This document shows, in pieces, positions 15,886 through 23,795 of a DNA stretch of 35,505 nucleotides (position 1 is the first letter of the stretch; each line of letters begins with the position of its first letter). Both the position numbers and the translations under genes were made by a program. The DNA comes from a virus, in the IMG/VR virus record IMGVR_UViG_3300035490_000021, positions 1 through 35,505 of that record; one strand, written 5' to 3'. The notes below the pieces were generated by a model. That model did no database searches, had not been told where the DNA came from, and saw only the letters and a program-made list of their open reading frames with translations.

Positions 15886-16338
15886 CTATGCTGTAATTAT
15901 AGCCTTCAAATACGCCTCATGGGCGGCAATTTCTGTGGGAAAATAACCGAGATATACTTGCCTACCGGCAACTTGAGCACGCGATTGCCATTTATTTTCA
16001 GTTTTCCGAAAAGAAGCTCCAACTAACTTTCCTGCACGATGATAATACTTATTTGAATTGTTCCCTCGACGATCCGTAGAACGAAGATTATATCGCTGAT
16101 TATTAAGTGTATCCCCATTTTTATGATCGGCTAGTTTGCCATCTCTATGCCGCAACCCCAAAATCTCCCTAGCCATAGAAACAGTGTATGATTCATTCTC
16201 TGTATAAAAACGGCGTTCTGCATAAAAAGATCGGGAGGTAGGTCGCCATGCCGCCTGCCACTTCCACTGTGACAGCCATTCAAAATCGGCGTCATCAACT
16301 TTGGCAAATTGCCCTTGCGTAAGTGGAATTAGTTTCAT
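15886..16338 (-). CDS. HNH homing endonuclease (HNH + AP2-like DNA-binding segment)
   Basis: A 150-residue protein. VSMAREILGLRHRDG precedes LADHKNGDTLNNQRYNLR (about 93-110), the D-H-x-N..N-x3-N..L-R core of HNH_3-type homing endonucleases. A C-terminal GASFRKTENKWQSRAQVAGR...YLGYFPTEIAAHEAYLKA is a typical AP2-like DNA-binding tail. The gene is free-standing, with its own ATG 2 nt after the nozzle-protein stop. It probably spreads by cutting phage lacking it, and sits between two virion genes. Unlike the HNH fragments near the capsid gene, it looks intact. Confidence 0.85.
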   Translation of the reverse strand: MKLIPLTQGQFAKVDDADFEWLSQWKWQAAWRPTSRSFYAERRFYTENESYTVSMAREILGLRHRDGKLADHKNGDTLNNQRYNLRSTDRRGNNSNKYYHRAGKLVGASFRKTENKWQSRAQVAGRQVYLGYFPTEIAAHEAYLKAIITA

Positions 16339-16340
16339 AA

Positions 16341-18122
16341 TTATCTTTGTTGCCGGTTGATCCCCGAAGGCGTAAATGCCAAAACCATTCGTTCAAAACT
16401 CCAAGTTGCTTGATCCGTCGAATTTCCTAGCGTCACTGAAAACCAACCGCCGCCCAATCGCTGTTGGATAATAGGCTGTCGCCGATCCGTAGTAAATGTC
16501 TTAGTAAATCCAGGTAGATTGGTAGAAGCATTCGGCCATCCATACCCATCCACATCAACATCCGCAGCGGTAGGACCGGCTAACACAGAAAATTCGGCGT
16601 TAAAGGCATTTCCTGTAGAGCCAGGAGATGTAGAACCGGGAGCTTGATAGGTGATGTAATACCCCATCGTTGTATTCCCGCTGTATGTGGAAACAACTGG
16701 GTGCTGAAGAGTGATTGACACTCCTCCATTAAATGTCGGCCCGTTGCCCGCATTTTCTAACACCCGTCCGCCACTAGTAAGGACGAATTCGCTGATGTAA
16801 AAAGAATCATTGGACACAACTTGGGCCGTGCTGAAATGGGTATTTGTGCTATCAACCGTGCCCGTCATTTGTTTTATTACATAACCCGCACTGGCATACG
16901 AAGTCGAATATGTGGAAATATTCCCAGCGTAATCGAATTCGTTATACGGACTACTTGTAGACCCCGGAATATTCAATCCCGTATAAGTTGAAGGGCACTC
17001 CCCCATGTCCACTTCAATCTTTTGCAGAATTGCCGTTCGGTCAGGGAATGGGTTGATCGGAGCAAAGGTAATGAAAGATTGAATAGAGGTTCCTTCATCG
17101 TCTGTCGCTAAATCGTTTATTTGATGGATATTTCCATCTATTCCTCCTAATGCGAGGATTTGTTTAATATTCAGTGAACCCGGAACAAATGACGCAACAC
17201 AAGTCGGCCCCACATTGGCAGCATATTGAGCGGGCCATAGTCCATTATTCCTTGTATCAAAAATCAAGTGTGTCCCCGGAGACGCAATTGGAGAAATGGT
17301 AACAGGAGTGACATATATGTGAATGTATTTGTGGAGTTCATCATACACTAAAGAAACATTGTTAATATTACGATCCAGTGTTTGAAAGAACTGATCGTAA
17401 TTTTGGCCCGTCAACAATTGGGCCGGTCGATACTGGGCCCAAAATGGCATCAAAGAATATAGACCAGATGTCCCAACAAAATAGAGCGTGTGGTCAGGAG
17501 ATGTACACCATGCTTGCGGTCCAAGCATCCCCATGTGTTCGCTCATTAGAACGAATGAACCGCCGTCTGAAGGATCACCCTCTATGAGCCACATTTGGTC
17601 GATACAAGACACGATTGCCAGATCGTCATTGAAAGGAATAAAGGCCGTCACAGGTTGGCCGATTTGTCCTGATTCGCTGAAGTTAGCGGCCCATGCCGCA
17701 GCGGGATCGGTAGCGGCATAATTGAAATCGTATGGATTTCCTGTACGGGCCGCATAGATGTTCTGTGGGTTGTTGGCATCCTGATAGAGAATGAATCTAC
17801 CCCGCCACGTTACATCTTGGGCACAGAATGTCGGAGCAGGATCGGTGCTGGTACTGAGAGTGTTAAACGTGGTTGAATACGCAACCATGTTTTTTGTTGA
17901 CGTATTCAAATATGCAAGTGTTGATCCGTCAGTCATGTACACGCCAAGATTAAGGAAACACATGCTGATCGGATTCGTCGGGGAAAAGAAAGCATGAGCC
18001 TGATTACCCGCAGTTGAGACATTGCCAAAGGGATCGGATATAAATACATACCCATCTGTGGCAAAAACCAAATCATTAAAATATGTTGGTTTGGAAACAA
18101 AAATTGTATAACCGGCATTCAT
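16341..18122 (-). CDS. Tail nozzle/hub-like protein, C-terminal part
   Basis: A 593-residue protein. Alternating beta-strand blades (YIFISDPFG.., RGRFILYQDANNPQNIYAAR, AFIPFNDDLAIVSCIDQMW, TLYFVGTSGLYSLMPFWAQY) resemble the beta-propeller of T7 gp12/P22 gp10-type tail nozzle proteins. Late segments hold many Ser-Thr pairs (about 17). It starts in a TAATG overlap with the upstream 307-residue gene, whose N-terminal sequence looks like the matching first part of a nozzle protein. The two may therefore be a split version of one protein. Assignment is by fold pattern and gene order, not by a close match. Confidence 0.6.
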   Translation of the reverse strand: MNAGYTIFVSKPTYFNDLVFATDGYVFISDPFGNVSTAGNQAHAFFSPTNPISMCFLNLGVYMTDGSTLAYLNTSTKNMVAYSTTFNTLSTSTDPAPTFCAQDVTWRGRFILYQDANNPQNIYAARTGNPYDFNYAATDPAAAWAANFSESGQIGQPVTAFIPFNDDLAIVSCIDQMWLIEGDPSDGGSFVLMSEHMGMLGPQAWCTSPDHTLYFVGTSGLYSLMPFWAQYRPAQLLTGQNYDQFFQTLDRNINNVSLVYDELHKYIHIYVTPVTISPIASPGTHLIFDTRNNGLWPAQYAANVGPTCVASFVPGSLNIKQILALGGIDGNIHQINDLATDDEGTSIQSFITFAPINPFPDRTAILQKIEVDMGECPSTYTGLNIPGSTSSPYNEFDYAGNISTYSTSYASAGYVIKQMTGTVDSTNTHFSTAQVVSNDSFYISEFVLTSGGRVLENAGNGPTFNGGVSITLQHPVVSTYSGNTTMGYYITYQAPGSTSPGSTGNAFNAEFSVLAGPTAADVDVDGYGWPNASTNLPGFTKTFTTDRRQPIIQQRLGGGWFSVTLGNSTDQATWSFERMVLAFTPSGINRQQR

Positions 18123-19045
18123 TATGATAAACTCATGTTTCCATATCTGGCTGCTGAAGGTACAATTGCGGTAGTAGAAAGAGGACTAACACCCGTAAAA
18201 TAAGAAATTAACTGTGGACTAAAATTGTCGGCTAGTTGTCCATTTACATAATCTATTTGGGTATATGAATTGTTTGTTGGAGAGAATGTCCATTTTGTTT
18301 CAAATGTAGCTGAGCCTGTTAAATTTTCACTTCCTAAAATCACATAAGTAGATGCCAATAAGTAATAAATTCCTCCTGGCGATTGAGCGAGTAGACACAT
18401 AGCCGGATGTGACCCCGGATCGGGGAGAGTGAGAATAGGCGGCACAATTCCAACCGTGGACGGTCCATGGCCGTTCCCCATAAAATACGCTCCAATTTGT
18501 CCGCTTGTCCCGGCAGCTTGCGGTCCTCCTAAATTTGTAGTGCTATTCACATAAAAATTGAATGCAACATTAAACGGCGTGCCCCCACCAATATCATATC
18601 CCAATCCTGCCGTATAAGTAGAAGCCTCTGTTGTTACGAAACTTAATGTAAATTTTATATCGAGTTGCCCCCCATTCTGGACTACCCAATTCACAATGGA
18701 AGGCCCACCGCTGCTAATAACAGTTCCCGGCCCAAAAATGGATGGAACAAAAGAAGTAGGAATAGTAATCGAAGGTACAGGAATCCACGGTGAACCGGGA
18801 GTTAAAATGTATCCAATCGGCAACATCCCCTGAATTGGATCGCCAGTTGAAGTAGAACAAAATTGGGAGATACCGTAGCGTTGAGAAATTCTACGGCGTC
18901 CATCTAAGGAATAGGGGAGAACATTGAGGGCGTCAACCGCAGTACCCTCCGGTTGCTCTTCACGGGAGATTGCCCGCACAACGCCACCAATCGGCGATGT
19001 CAAGATTACAGTCGTATCACCGTTTTGATTTTTACCGGATGGCAC
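18122..19045 (-). CDS. Tail nozzle/hub-like protein, N-terminal part
   Basis: A 307-residue protein whose N-terminus reads SPIGGVVRAISREEQPEGTA, then VDALNVLPYSLDGRRRISQR. This is the opening typical of podophage nozzle or stabilisation proteins (..P.GEA.DA.NV.P.. followed by RRR/GL..). It then becomes a beta-rich domain with Ser-Thr pairs. It uses GTG at 19045, 1 nt after the previous stop; no ATG is in frame near by. The stop overlaps the start of the 593-residue gene (TAATG). Alone it is short for a nozzle protein, supporting a two-gene arrangement. Confidence 0.6.
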   Translation of the reverse strand: MPSGKNQNGDTTVILTSPIGGVVRAISREEQPEGTAVDALNVLPYSLDGRRRISQRYGISQFCSTSTGDPIQGMLPIGYILTPGSPWIPVPSITIPTSFVPSIFGPGTVISSGGPSIVNWVVQNGGQLDIKFTLSFVTTEASTYTAGLGYDIGGGTPFNVAFNFYVNSTTNLGGPQAAGTSGQIGAYFMGNGHGPSTVGIVPPILTLPDPGSHPAMCLLAQSPGGIYYLLASTYVILGSENLTGSATFETKWTFSPTNNSYTQIDYVNGQLADNFSPQLISYFTGVSPLSTTAIVPSAARYGNMSLS

Positions 19046-19046
19046 A

Positions 19047-19610
19047 TTAAACCGTCCGAAGCTGTTGTGTCGAGCCGCCGACGAATTCCGTCACGACATT
19101 CTGAGAATTAGTGTAATCGCTGAATGCGACGGTGCAATCACTAATCACCAAAGCGGCACTGTATACTTGATAATTACCGCCAGCAGTAGACAGGGTAATG
19201 GTAAAGGCATCGGGATACTGAAGATTCGCTCCCGTAATCTGCCAACCGATGTTACTGAATATTCCATTATTAACAACTGACGCAGCAGAAGCAACAGCAG
19301 ATGCGACACCCGCTGCGGCCCCTGTAGAGTAGATGGTAAGCAAGCCATAAACCGTAATGGTACTCGAACCTGTACCCGCCGTCGATCCCAAGAACCTCAA
19401 TTGCAAGTTGTCGGTAGTCTGATCGTAGGCCCGCGGGACTTGAAAGGGACCGAAGGTAGACACGCCGGTTGAGACGAGAAGCGGAGTATTGAAGGTGGGA
19501 GAAACATCAATATCCCGCAAATACCCACCATCACAATTAGTACCTTGATTGGTGCCGGTGATAACTTGCTTGATCTCGCGAAGATAATTAAGAGGATTTA
19601 GATCGGGCAT
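19047..19610 (-). CDS. Beta-rich virion protein between adaptor and nozzle (hypothetical)
   Basis: A 187-residue, Ser/Thr/Val/Ala-rich beta protein with about seven Ser-Thr dipeptides. It sits exactly between the adaptor and nozzle genes, so a head-tail joining or decoration role is likely by position. Start supported by AGGAGTATTTGTTATG. Cys-Asp near residue 26 (NCDGG) and DCTVAF near 157 are the only Cys sites. No motif identifies its fold. Confidence 0.5.
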   Translation of the reverse strand: MPDLNPLNYLREIKQVITGTNQGTNCDGGYLRDIDVSPTFNTPLLVSTGVSTFGPFQVPRAYDQTTDNLQLRFLGSTAGTGSSTITVYGLLTIYSTGAAAGVASAVASAASVVNNGIFSNIGWQITGANLQYPDAFTITLSTAGGNYQVYSAALVISDCTVAFSDYTNSQNVVTEFVGGSTQQLRTV

Positions 19611-19649
19611 AACAAATACTCCTGTAGTGAATTTTAGGCTGTTAAATGC

Positions 19650-20894
19650 TCATAGTAAATAAGGTTCTGTCGGCGGCGAAACATTGGGACGTAAATACCC
19701 GTGACTACGCCATTCCGCTAAATTCGCTGGTCCAATTCTTCGGGAAGGATTACCCACATACCCCAATTTCTTAGGGGCCATCATGTCGTTGAGTTTAAGG
19801 GCATTAGGAAGAGCTATGGTGCGATAGAACTGAAATTCCGGTCCACTGATCGAGTCCATCTGATAACGCTCTGCCTGTGCCCGTATCGCAGCCATGAGGG
19901 TGTTATCGAATGACAGAGGAATGGGCGGCTCATCTGTCCCGTTCACAAGATTATTAAAACTGAGAAAATAGGCAAAATTCACAGATAGAAATTCCGCCGT
20001 GATCCTGAACGTCATCAGCTCCCATCGGGGACGTGGAGGATTAAAGGCTTGAATTTGCACAGTGGGGAGCGGAATTTGCCGGACAGCCGCCCATTGGGGA
20101 ATTCCAAACTGCTGTGCGTACAATTGTCTCTGTTGCCGGATCGCCGCTTCATCCACCCAATCAATAAAAATACCGCGATTCGTATTAGCAATCCATGTGA
20201 TTTCCGAGCAATATGTGCCGCCGAAGTTAGCAGGCATCGTATAGTCACCAGTCGCGGCCATTGAAAACGGAATCTGGTTATTGGTGCTATTCAATGTGCT
20301 AGACCAATTCCCCATAGCCGTAATGTGATACGGATCAAGGAATGAATACACAGTGAAAGGGAGTCCCACAGTTGAAGTGGACGCCAGAGGGCTTGCTGAG
20401 GGAACAAACCACCCTGGCGTACCAGTAGACGGTTGACCATTCAGCCAAATATTCCGCAACTCCATTGTCTGCACAAAGTTGGGAACCGTCAATAGTGGAT
20501 ATTGTGTGCTGGCACTTGGGGAGATAGTAGGTGGCGTAGTGAGTACGAAGGTGAAAATGGTTGATCCAGTCACAGGATCGGTAGTCGATCCAGTTGAGGA
20601 GATGTAGGTAGACCCGGTAGGATCGGGGCCAATTTCTGGCCACAAATCAACTTGTGCGATCTGTTGCTGCCAATACCATCCTGTAGGCCGGGGGCCATCA
20701 TCAATCAACATTCGGATTGCATCATTGATGATTGTGGCACAAAGGGTGGAATTGTATGCATCTTGTGGGGGCTGTGGTATCCCTGTTCCAGTTGAGCTAT
20801 AGTAAGCAATACCCAACTTATACGCTACGTTAGTGAGTAGCGTATTAAAGTTTTGAGCCGATGTCGGCTCGCCAGTGGGAAAGGTCACACTCAT
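19650..20894 (-). CDS. Head-tail adaptor/connector protein (T7 gp11-like)
   Basis: A 414-residue protein. It opens with a helical part (NTLLTNVAYKLGI..., ATIINDAIRMLIDDGPRPTGW) and ends with ELMTFRITAEF..NFAYFLSFNNL...PIPLSFDNTLMAAIRAQAER. The latter resembles the conserved end of podophage adaptor proteins (..Y..PYPL.....H...L..ACLA.AE). The central insert (about 100-215) carries all of its roughly 12 Ser-Thr pairs, while the C-terminal half has none, so the insert may be an exposed domain. The function, linking portal to nozzle, is inferred from these features and gene order. Confidence 0.6.
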   Translation of the reverse strand: MSVTFPTGEPTSAQNFNTLLTNVAYKLGIAYYSSTGTGIPQPPQDAYNSTLCATIINDAIRMLIDDGPRPTGWYWQQQIAQVDLWPEIGPDPTGSTYISSTGSTTDPVTGSTIFTFVLTTPPTISPSASTQYPLLTVPNFVQTMELRNIWLNGQPSTGTPGWFVPSASPLASTSTVGLPFTVYSFLDPYHITAMGNWSSTLNSTNNQIPFSMAATGDYTMPANFGGTYCSEITWIANTNRGIFIDWVDEAAIRQQRQLYAQQFGIPQWAAVRQIPLPTVQIQAFNPPRPRWELMTFRITAEFLSVNFAYFLSFNNLVNGTDEPPIPLSFDNTLMAAIRAQAERYQMDSISGPEFQFYRTIALPNALKLNDMMAPKKLGYVGNPSRRIGPANLAEWRSHGYLRPNVSPPTEPYLL

Positions 20895-20901
20895 ATTCTA
20901 C

Positions 20902-21843
20902 TCAACAATGCACAACTAATGCTCTTGGCACATGGACTACTCCATGCTTAGATGCTAAATGAACCGCGTCCAAAAAATGTCCTTCTGCGTAGATGGAGCT
21001 TTCGGTCCAACCGATCTCTCTTACAAGTTCTGATCGGATCATATATGCGGGCCACGCTTTACAATGCGGCCAAACTCCAAATCCAGCGTAATGATGGGCA
21101 CAATCACATACCGCCGCATCGGCCTTAAAATGCTGAATTATCCCCACCATTTGTTCTATAAAGCCCGGTGTTAGATAATTATCATCTAGGGCAAAATTTA
21201 TAAATTCACCTTTCGCCGCATTTATACCCCATTGTCGCCAACAACTTCCCCAATGACTTTTTGTTTCCGGCGTCTCCACGAGCACAACTTTTTCCGGTTT
21301 TTCTTCTTCAATCCATTTTCGGGCTGCGGGATGCGGTCCATCCGTAACGATTACTAATTCCCAGTTATCGTATCGCTGAAATTTCATCGACAAGTGAGTG
21401 AATTTCAATCTATCTAAATTATTATAAGTAGACACAATAATCGAAACTAACGGCTCTCTTTCTAAAGGAATATGCCTTTCCCGCAATAATTCTTGATACC
21501 ATTTACGAGTATACGATCCGTGCAATAGAATAGGCGAATTATCTATGCCTCTATCCTTAAAAATTGCCGCTACTGTAGCATGACTTCGTTCTACGCCTTG
21601 AATACACTGAATGCACAAATGTGGAACATCCTTGTTTCGATCTATGAAATCCCAAGCCTGTTTTGCGGGATTATCAGACTTTGCCAAGTCATCAAAATAT
21701 AATATCAAACGATCCACCACTCTGGCTGGATCGTGGATCGGAGACACGGTATCGGGAATTTCGGCAAGTTGAAGAAGAGCAGTAGCCCCCGGAAGGTCAT
21801 GGTGTTCCAAAGAAAGCTGATTCCAGGCAAATACTTGTTGCAT
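20902..21843 (-). CDS. GT2-family glycosyltransferase
   Basis: A 313-residue protein starting at the ATG at 21843, in a TGATG overlap with the methyltransferase stop and preceded by GGAGGAAAATCTG. The GT-A fold is shown by VSIIVSTYNNLDR (about 133-145), DNWELVIVTDGPHP (about 159-172) and FINFALDDNYLTPGF (about 214-228). In the last, DDN fills the metal-binding DxD position. A region of about 130 residues of unknown type comes first. It would transfer a sugar to host surface glycans or to a virion protein; the acceptor is unknown. Co-transcription with the O-methyltransferase suggests they act on the same glycan. Confidence 0.85.
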   Translation of the reverse strand: MQQVFAWNQLSLEHHDLPGATALLQLAEIPDTVSPIHDPARVVDRLILYFDDLAKSDNPAKQAWDFIDRNKDVPHLCIQCIQGVERSHATVAAIFKDRGIDNSPILLHGSYTRKWYQELLRERHIPLEREPLVSIIVSTYNNLDRLKFTHLSMKFQRYDNWELVIVTDGPHPAARKWIEEEKPEKVVLVETPETKSHWGSCWRQWGINAAKGEFINFALDDNYLTPGFIEQMVGIIQHFKADAAVCDCAHHYAGFGVWPHCKAWPAYMIRSELVREIGWTESSIYAEGHFLDAVHLASKHGVVHVPRALVVHC

Positions 21844-22565
21844 CAGATTTTCCTCCAATATACTCCTGTAAAATCTACTTCACTTATGGGTATCGTTATG
21901 TTCTCTTTTCGCCGGTAGTCATCAACCGCCCGTTTACACGGTTCAATATTGTTATAGTCATCAATAATTACAAATCCTCCACCGGATACTTTTGGATAGA
22001 GATTCACAAGTGTATCCATTGTAGATTCGTACAAATCCCCATCAAGTCGCAACAACGCTAAATTCCTAATCGGAACAGTTGGGAATGTGTCTTTGAACCA
22101 TCCTTTTAGAAATTTCACATTCTCGCACAGCAGTCCGTACTTATCAAAATTAGATTTCACCTGTTCTAGTGAAATCTTTAAGTTATTCTCCAAGTAGAAG
22201 TTGTATCCGTTATCGAATGGATATTTATCTACATCGGGCTTAGGTAGTCCACAAAAGGAATCTGCAACCCAAACTGTGCGAAAATCCTCCTTGTAGGCTT
22301 TCAGAATTGCCTGCATAAAAATGCACGCTCCACCCCGCCAAACACCGGCTTCTAAAAAATTACCGTGGATTCCTTCTCGTATGACCGTTTCTGCACAAAA
22401 CTGGATATTATCCAACCGTTTCAGTCCAATCATCGTATGAGCAATTGGGGGTCTAGGTCCATTTCCCTCTATCCTATTTCCAGCAGAAATGTGAGGTTCT
22501 GTTTCGGAATAAATCTCGTTGACAAGACACCGCTTCATCAAATCAAGATATAAATTATTAGACAC
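21843..22565 (-). CDS. TylF-type O-methyltransferase (macrocin O-methyltransferase family)
   Basis: A 240-residue protein with the TylF signature set: YLDLMKRCLVNEIY at the N-terminus, GNFLEAGVWRGGACIFMQAI (about 84-103, SAM-binding), VWVADSFCGLPKPD, LLRLDGDLYESTMDTLVNLY (about 186-205, metal/catalytic Asp), GGGFVIIDDYNN and VYWRK. TylF enzymes methylate sugar hydroxyls with SAM and Mg. It starts with GTG after CAGGAGAAACAA, the genome's standard ribosome site. It is the first gene after a strong promoter and is coupled to the GT2 gene. Confidence 0.9.
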   Translation of the reverse strand: MSNNLYLDLMKRCLVNEIYSETEPHISAGNRIEGNGPRPPIAHTMIGLKRLDNIQFCAETVIREGIHGNFLEAGVWRGGACIFMQAILKAYKEDFRTVWVADSFCGLPKPDVDKYPFDNGYNFYLENNLKISLEQVKSNFDKYGLLCENVKFLKGWFKDTFPTVPIRNLALLRLDGDLYESTMDTLVNLYPKVSGGGFVIIDDYNNIEPCKRAVDDYRRKENITIPISEVDFTGVYWRKI

Positions 22566-22585
22566 TTGTTTCTCCTGTTCTACCC

Positions 22586-22613
22586 ATTATACGCTATAAA
22601 TAGCATAAGTCAA
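22586..22613 (-). promoter_or_regulatory. Sigma-70-type promoter for methyltransferase, glycosyltransferase and tail genes
   Basis: On the minus strand, TTGACT (22613-22608), a 16-nt spacer and a perfect TATAAT (22591-22586) lead into a short leader with AGGAGAAACAA and the GTG start at 22565. The -35 box overlaps the end of the U-tract of the preceding terminator, so transcription of the capsid block is separated from the block below. Confidence 0.8.
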
Positions 22614-22653
22614 CAAAAACGGCGTACCGGCCATGGAGGGATGCCGATACGCC
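22612..22653 (-). terminator. Rho-independent terminator after the capsid-adjacent gene
   Basis: The stem GGCGTA/TACGCC (22621-22626 with 22648-22653) continues, after one mismatch, into CGGC/GCCG (22628-22631 with 22643-22646), with an 11-nt loop. On the minus strand it is followed directly by GTTTTTGTT. It is placed 29 nt after the stop of the 22682 gene. Confidence 0.8.
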
Positions 22654-22681
22654 GGAACCGGGGAGAAACAAAACGCCACCA

Positions 22682-23647
22682 TTAAGGAGCGGTACGCTGT
22701 GTCACAGCGGCGGACAGGAAATCAACTTTGAGTCCGGTAGACAAAGTAGCTCCCATGACCCCGCCAGTAACGATAATCGCTCCGTAGCTGTTGAGAGTAT
22801 CAAACAAAGTCGGCGTCACTGTGACGGAACCAACTTGTGCCCCATTCACAGCGAAAATGACCTGATTGTAAGGCACATTGTACAACAGACCCAACTTTAC
22901 GCAAGTCGTGCTATTCAATACACCGGGGGCAGAAGCGGGCGACTGATACACGTTGCCGGGATTCCCGCCATAAGCCGTGCTATTGGTAAGCACAGTAGAA
23001 ACAACACAGTTAACCGTGCTGGCGTAAGCTGTAGAATTGGGCGGGGTGATCGTGCTATACGCACCGTTCGACGCAACACCCTGATAGATCGCATCAAAGT
23101 TATTCGGAGTGTCGCCGTGCAGCCAGAAACCAATCGCACCCGTGGACGGTAAAAGCTGATTGCTATTGGCAGTACCGGAAACAGTCTTGAGAATGTTACC
23201 AGTGGAAAGGCCGGTAGAAGTGGTGAGGCCGATAAACGCGGCTTGAACCGCACCGGCGTTCACAGTGGCAACCGACGCCTCAAAGATAACGTAACTTCCG
23301 CCCGGCTTAACCGGCCCCATCGGACGAGTAAAGATCGCGGCTCTACCGGCAAGAGTAGCCGTAGAACCGGGGGCCATGATAATCACATGGTCATTGCCGG
23401 TCGGAAGAGTGGAGGTACTGAGGTTGGCCGTGGTGTCATAATAGACACCGGAAGTAGCGGTAGACCCCGCATCCACTGACGTAAGAGCAGAAGGCCACAA
23501 CGCATGATCGAAATTCTCATCGACATAATAGCCAAGATCAAGATCGGTAATATCCCGACCGGCAGAAGGTGCCCACAGAAGGGGGGATTTCTGCTGAACA
23601 CTCTGAGTCGATGAATATTGCTGAACGGTGACAATGCCAGTGCGAAT
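22682..23647 (-). CDS. Ser-Thr-rich capsid-adjacent structural protein, no standard start codon
   Basis: Beta-rich protein directly after the capsid gene. The coding frame is open from 23656, just after a TAG, and reads TYIRTGIVTVQQYSSTQSVQ, then QKSPLLWAPSAGRDI and onward. No ATG, GTG or TTG occurs in this frame until a TTG at 23500. That TTG would cut off a clearly protein-like N-terminus of about 50 residues. I place the start tentatively at the ATT at 23647 (MRTGIVTVQQ..., 321 residues); this is an inference. About 15 Ser-Thr dipeptides are present. By position it may be a decoration or minor capsid protein. Confidence 0.55.
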   Translation of the reverse strand: MRTGIVTVQQYSSTQSVQQKSPLLWAPSAGRDITDLDLGYYVDENFDHALWPSALTSVDAGSTATSGVYYDTTANLSTSTLPTGNDHVIIMAPGSTATLAGRAAIFTRPMGPVKPGGSYVIFEASVATVNAGAVQAAFIGLTTSTGLSTGNILKTVSGTANSNQLLPSTGAIGFWLHGDTPNNFDAIYQGVASNGAYSTITPPNSTAYASTVNCVVSTVLTNSTAYGGNPGNVYQSPASAPGVLNSTTCVKLGLLYNVPYNQVIFAVNGAQVGSVTVTPTLFDTLNSYGAIIVTGGVMGATLSTGLKVDFLSAAVTQRTAP

Positions 23648-23670
23648 ATAAGTACCCTACTTTCTGTCAA
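23645..23670 (-). promoter_or_regulatory. 5' motif of the capsid-adjacent gene (copy 2)
   Basis: The minus strand reads TTGACAGAAAGTAGGGTACT and then TATATT, beginning inside the TGA stop of the HNH fragment. It resembles the element at 24917-24943: TTGA, AGAAAG, TAG, GGTA and an AT-rich end in the same order with two small gaps. It could be a shared translation leader, a promoter-like element or the boundary of an inserted sequence. Confidence 0.45.
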
Positions 23671-23795
23671 TGAGGAAGATAATCAGCTAACTTAAACAAC
23701 CGACTTCTATCCTCTTCAACTATTCCTAAGACTGCATTGCACCCGTGGCAAATCAGTCCGCGAAACTTTCCTGTTTGGTGATCGTGTTCCAAAGG
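23667..23795 (-). pseudogene. Endonuclease VII-like HNH fragment after the capsid gene
   Basis: Directly after the capsid TGA and in the same frame, 42 codons read PLEHDHQTGKFRGLICHGCN, then AVLGIVEEDRSRLFKLADYL. This is the second half of an Endonuclease VII/HNH domain (DHDxxTGxxRGLLCxxCNxxLG...YL). The CxxC half that should precede it is missing and there is no start codon, so it looks like a remnant, unless it is made by readthrough of the capsid stop. Confidence 0.75.

Noticed and set aside
22658-22680. GGGGAGAAACAAAACG on the plus strand resembling the genome's standard start signal with ACG
   Set aside because: The plus-strand frame that follows is antisense to the capsid-adjacent gene and not protein-like; probably coincidence, though it matches the ACG theme.
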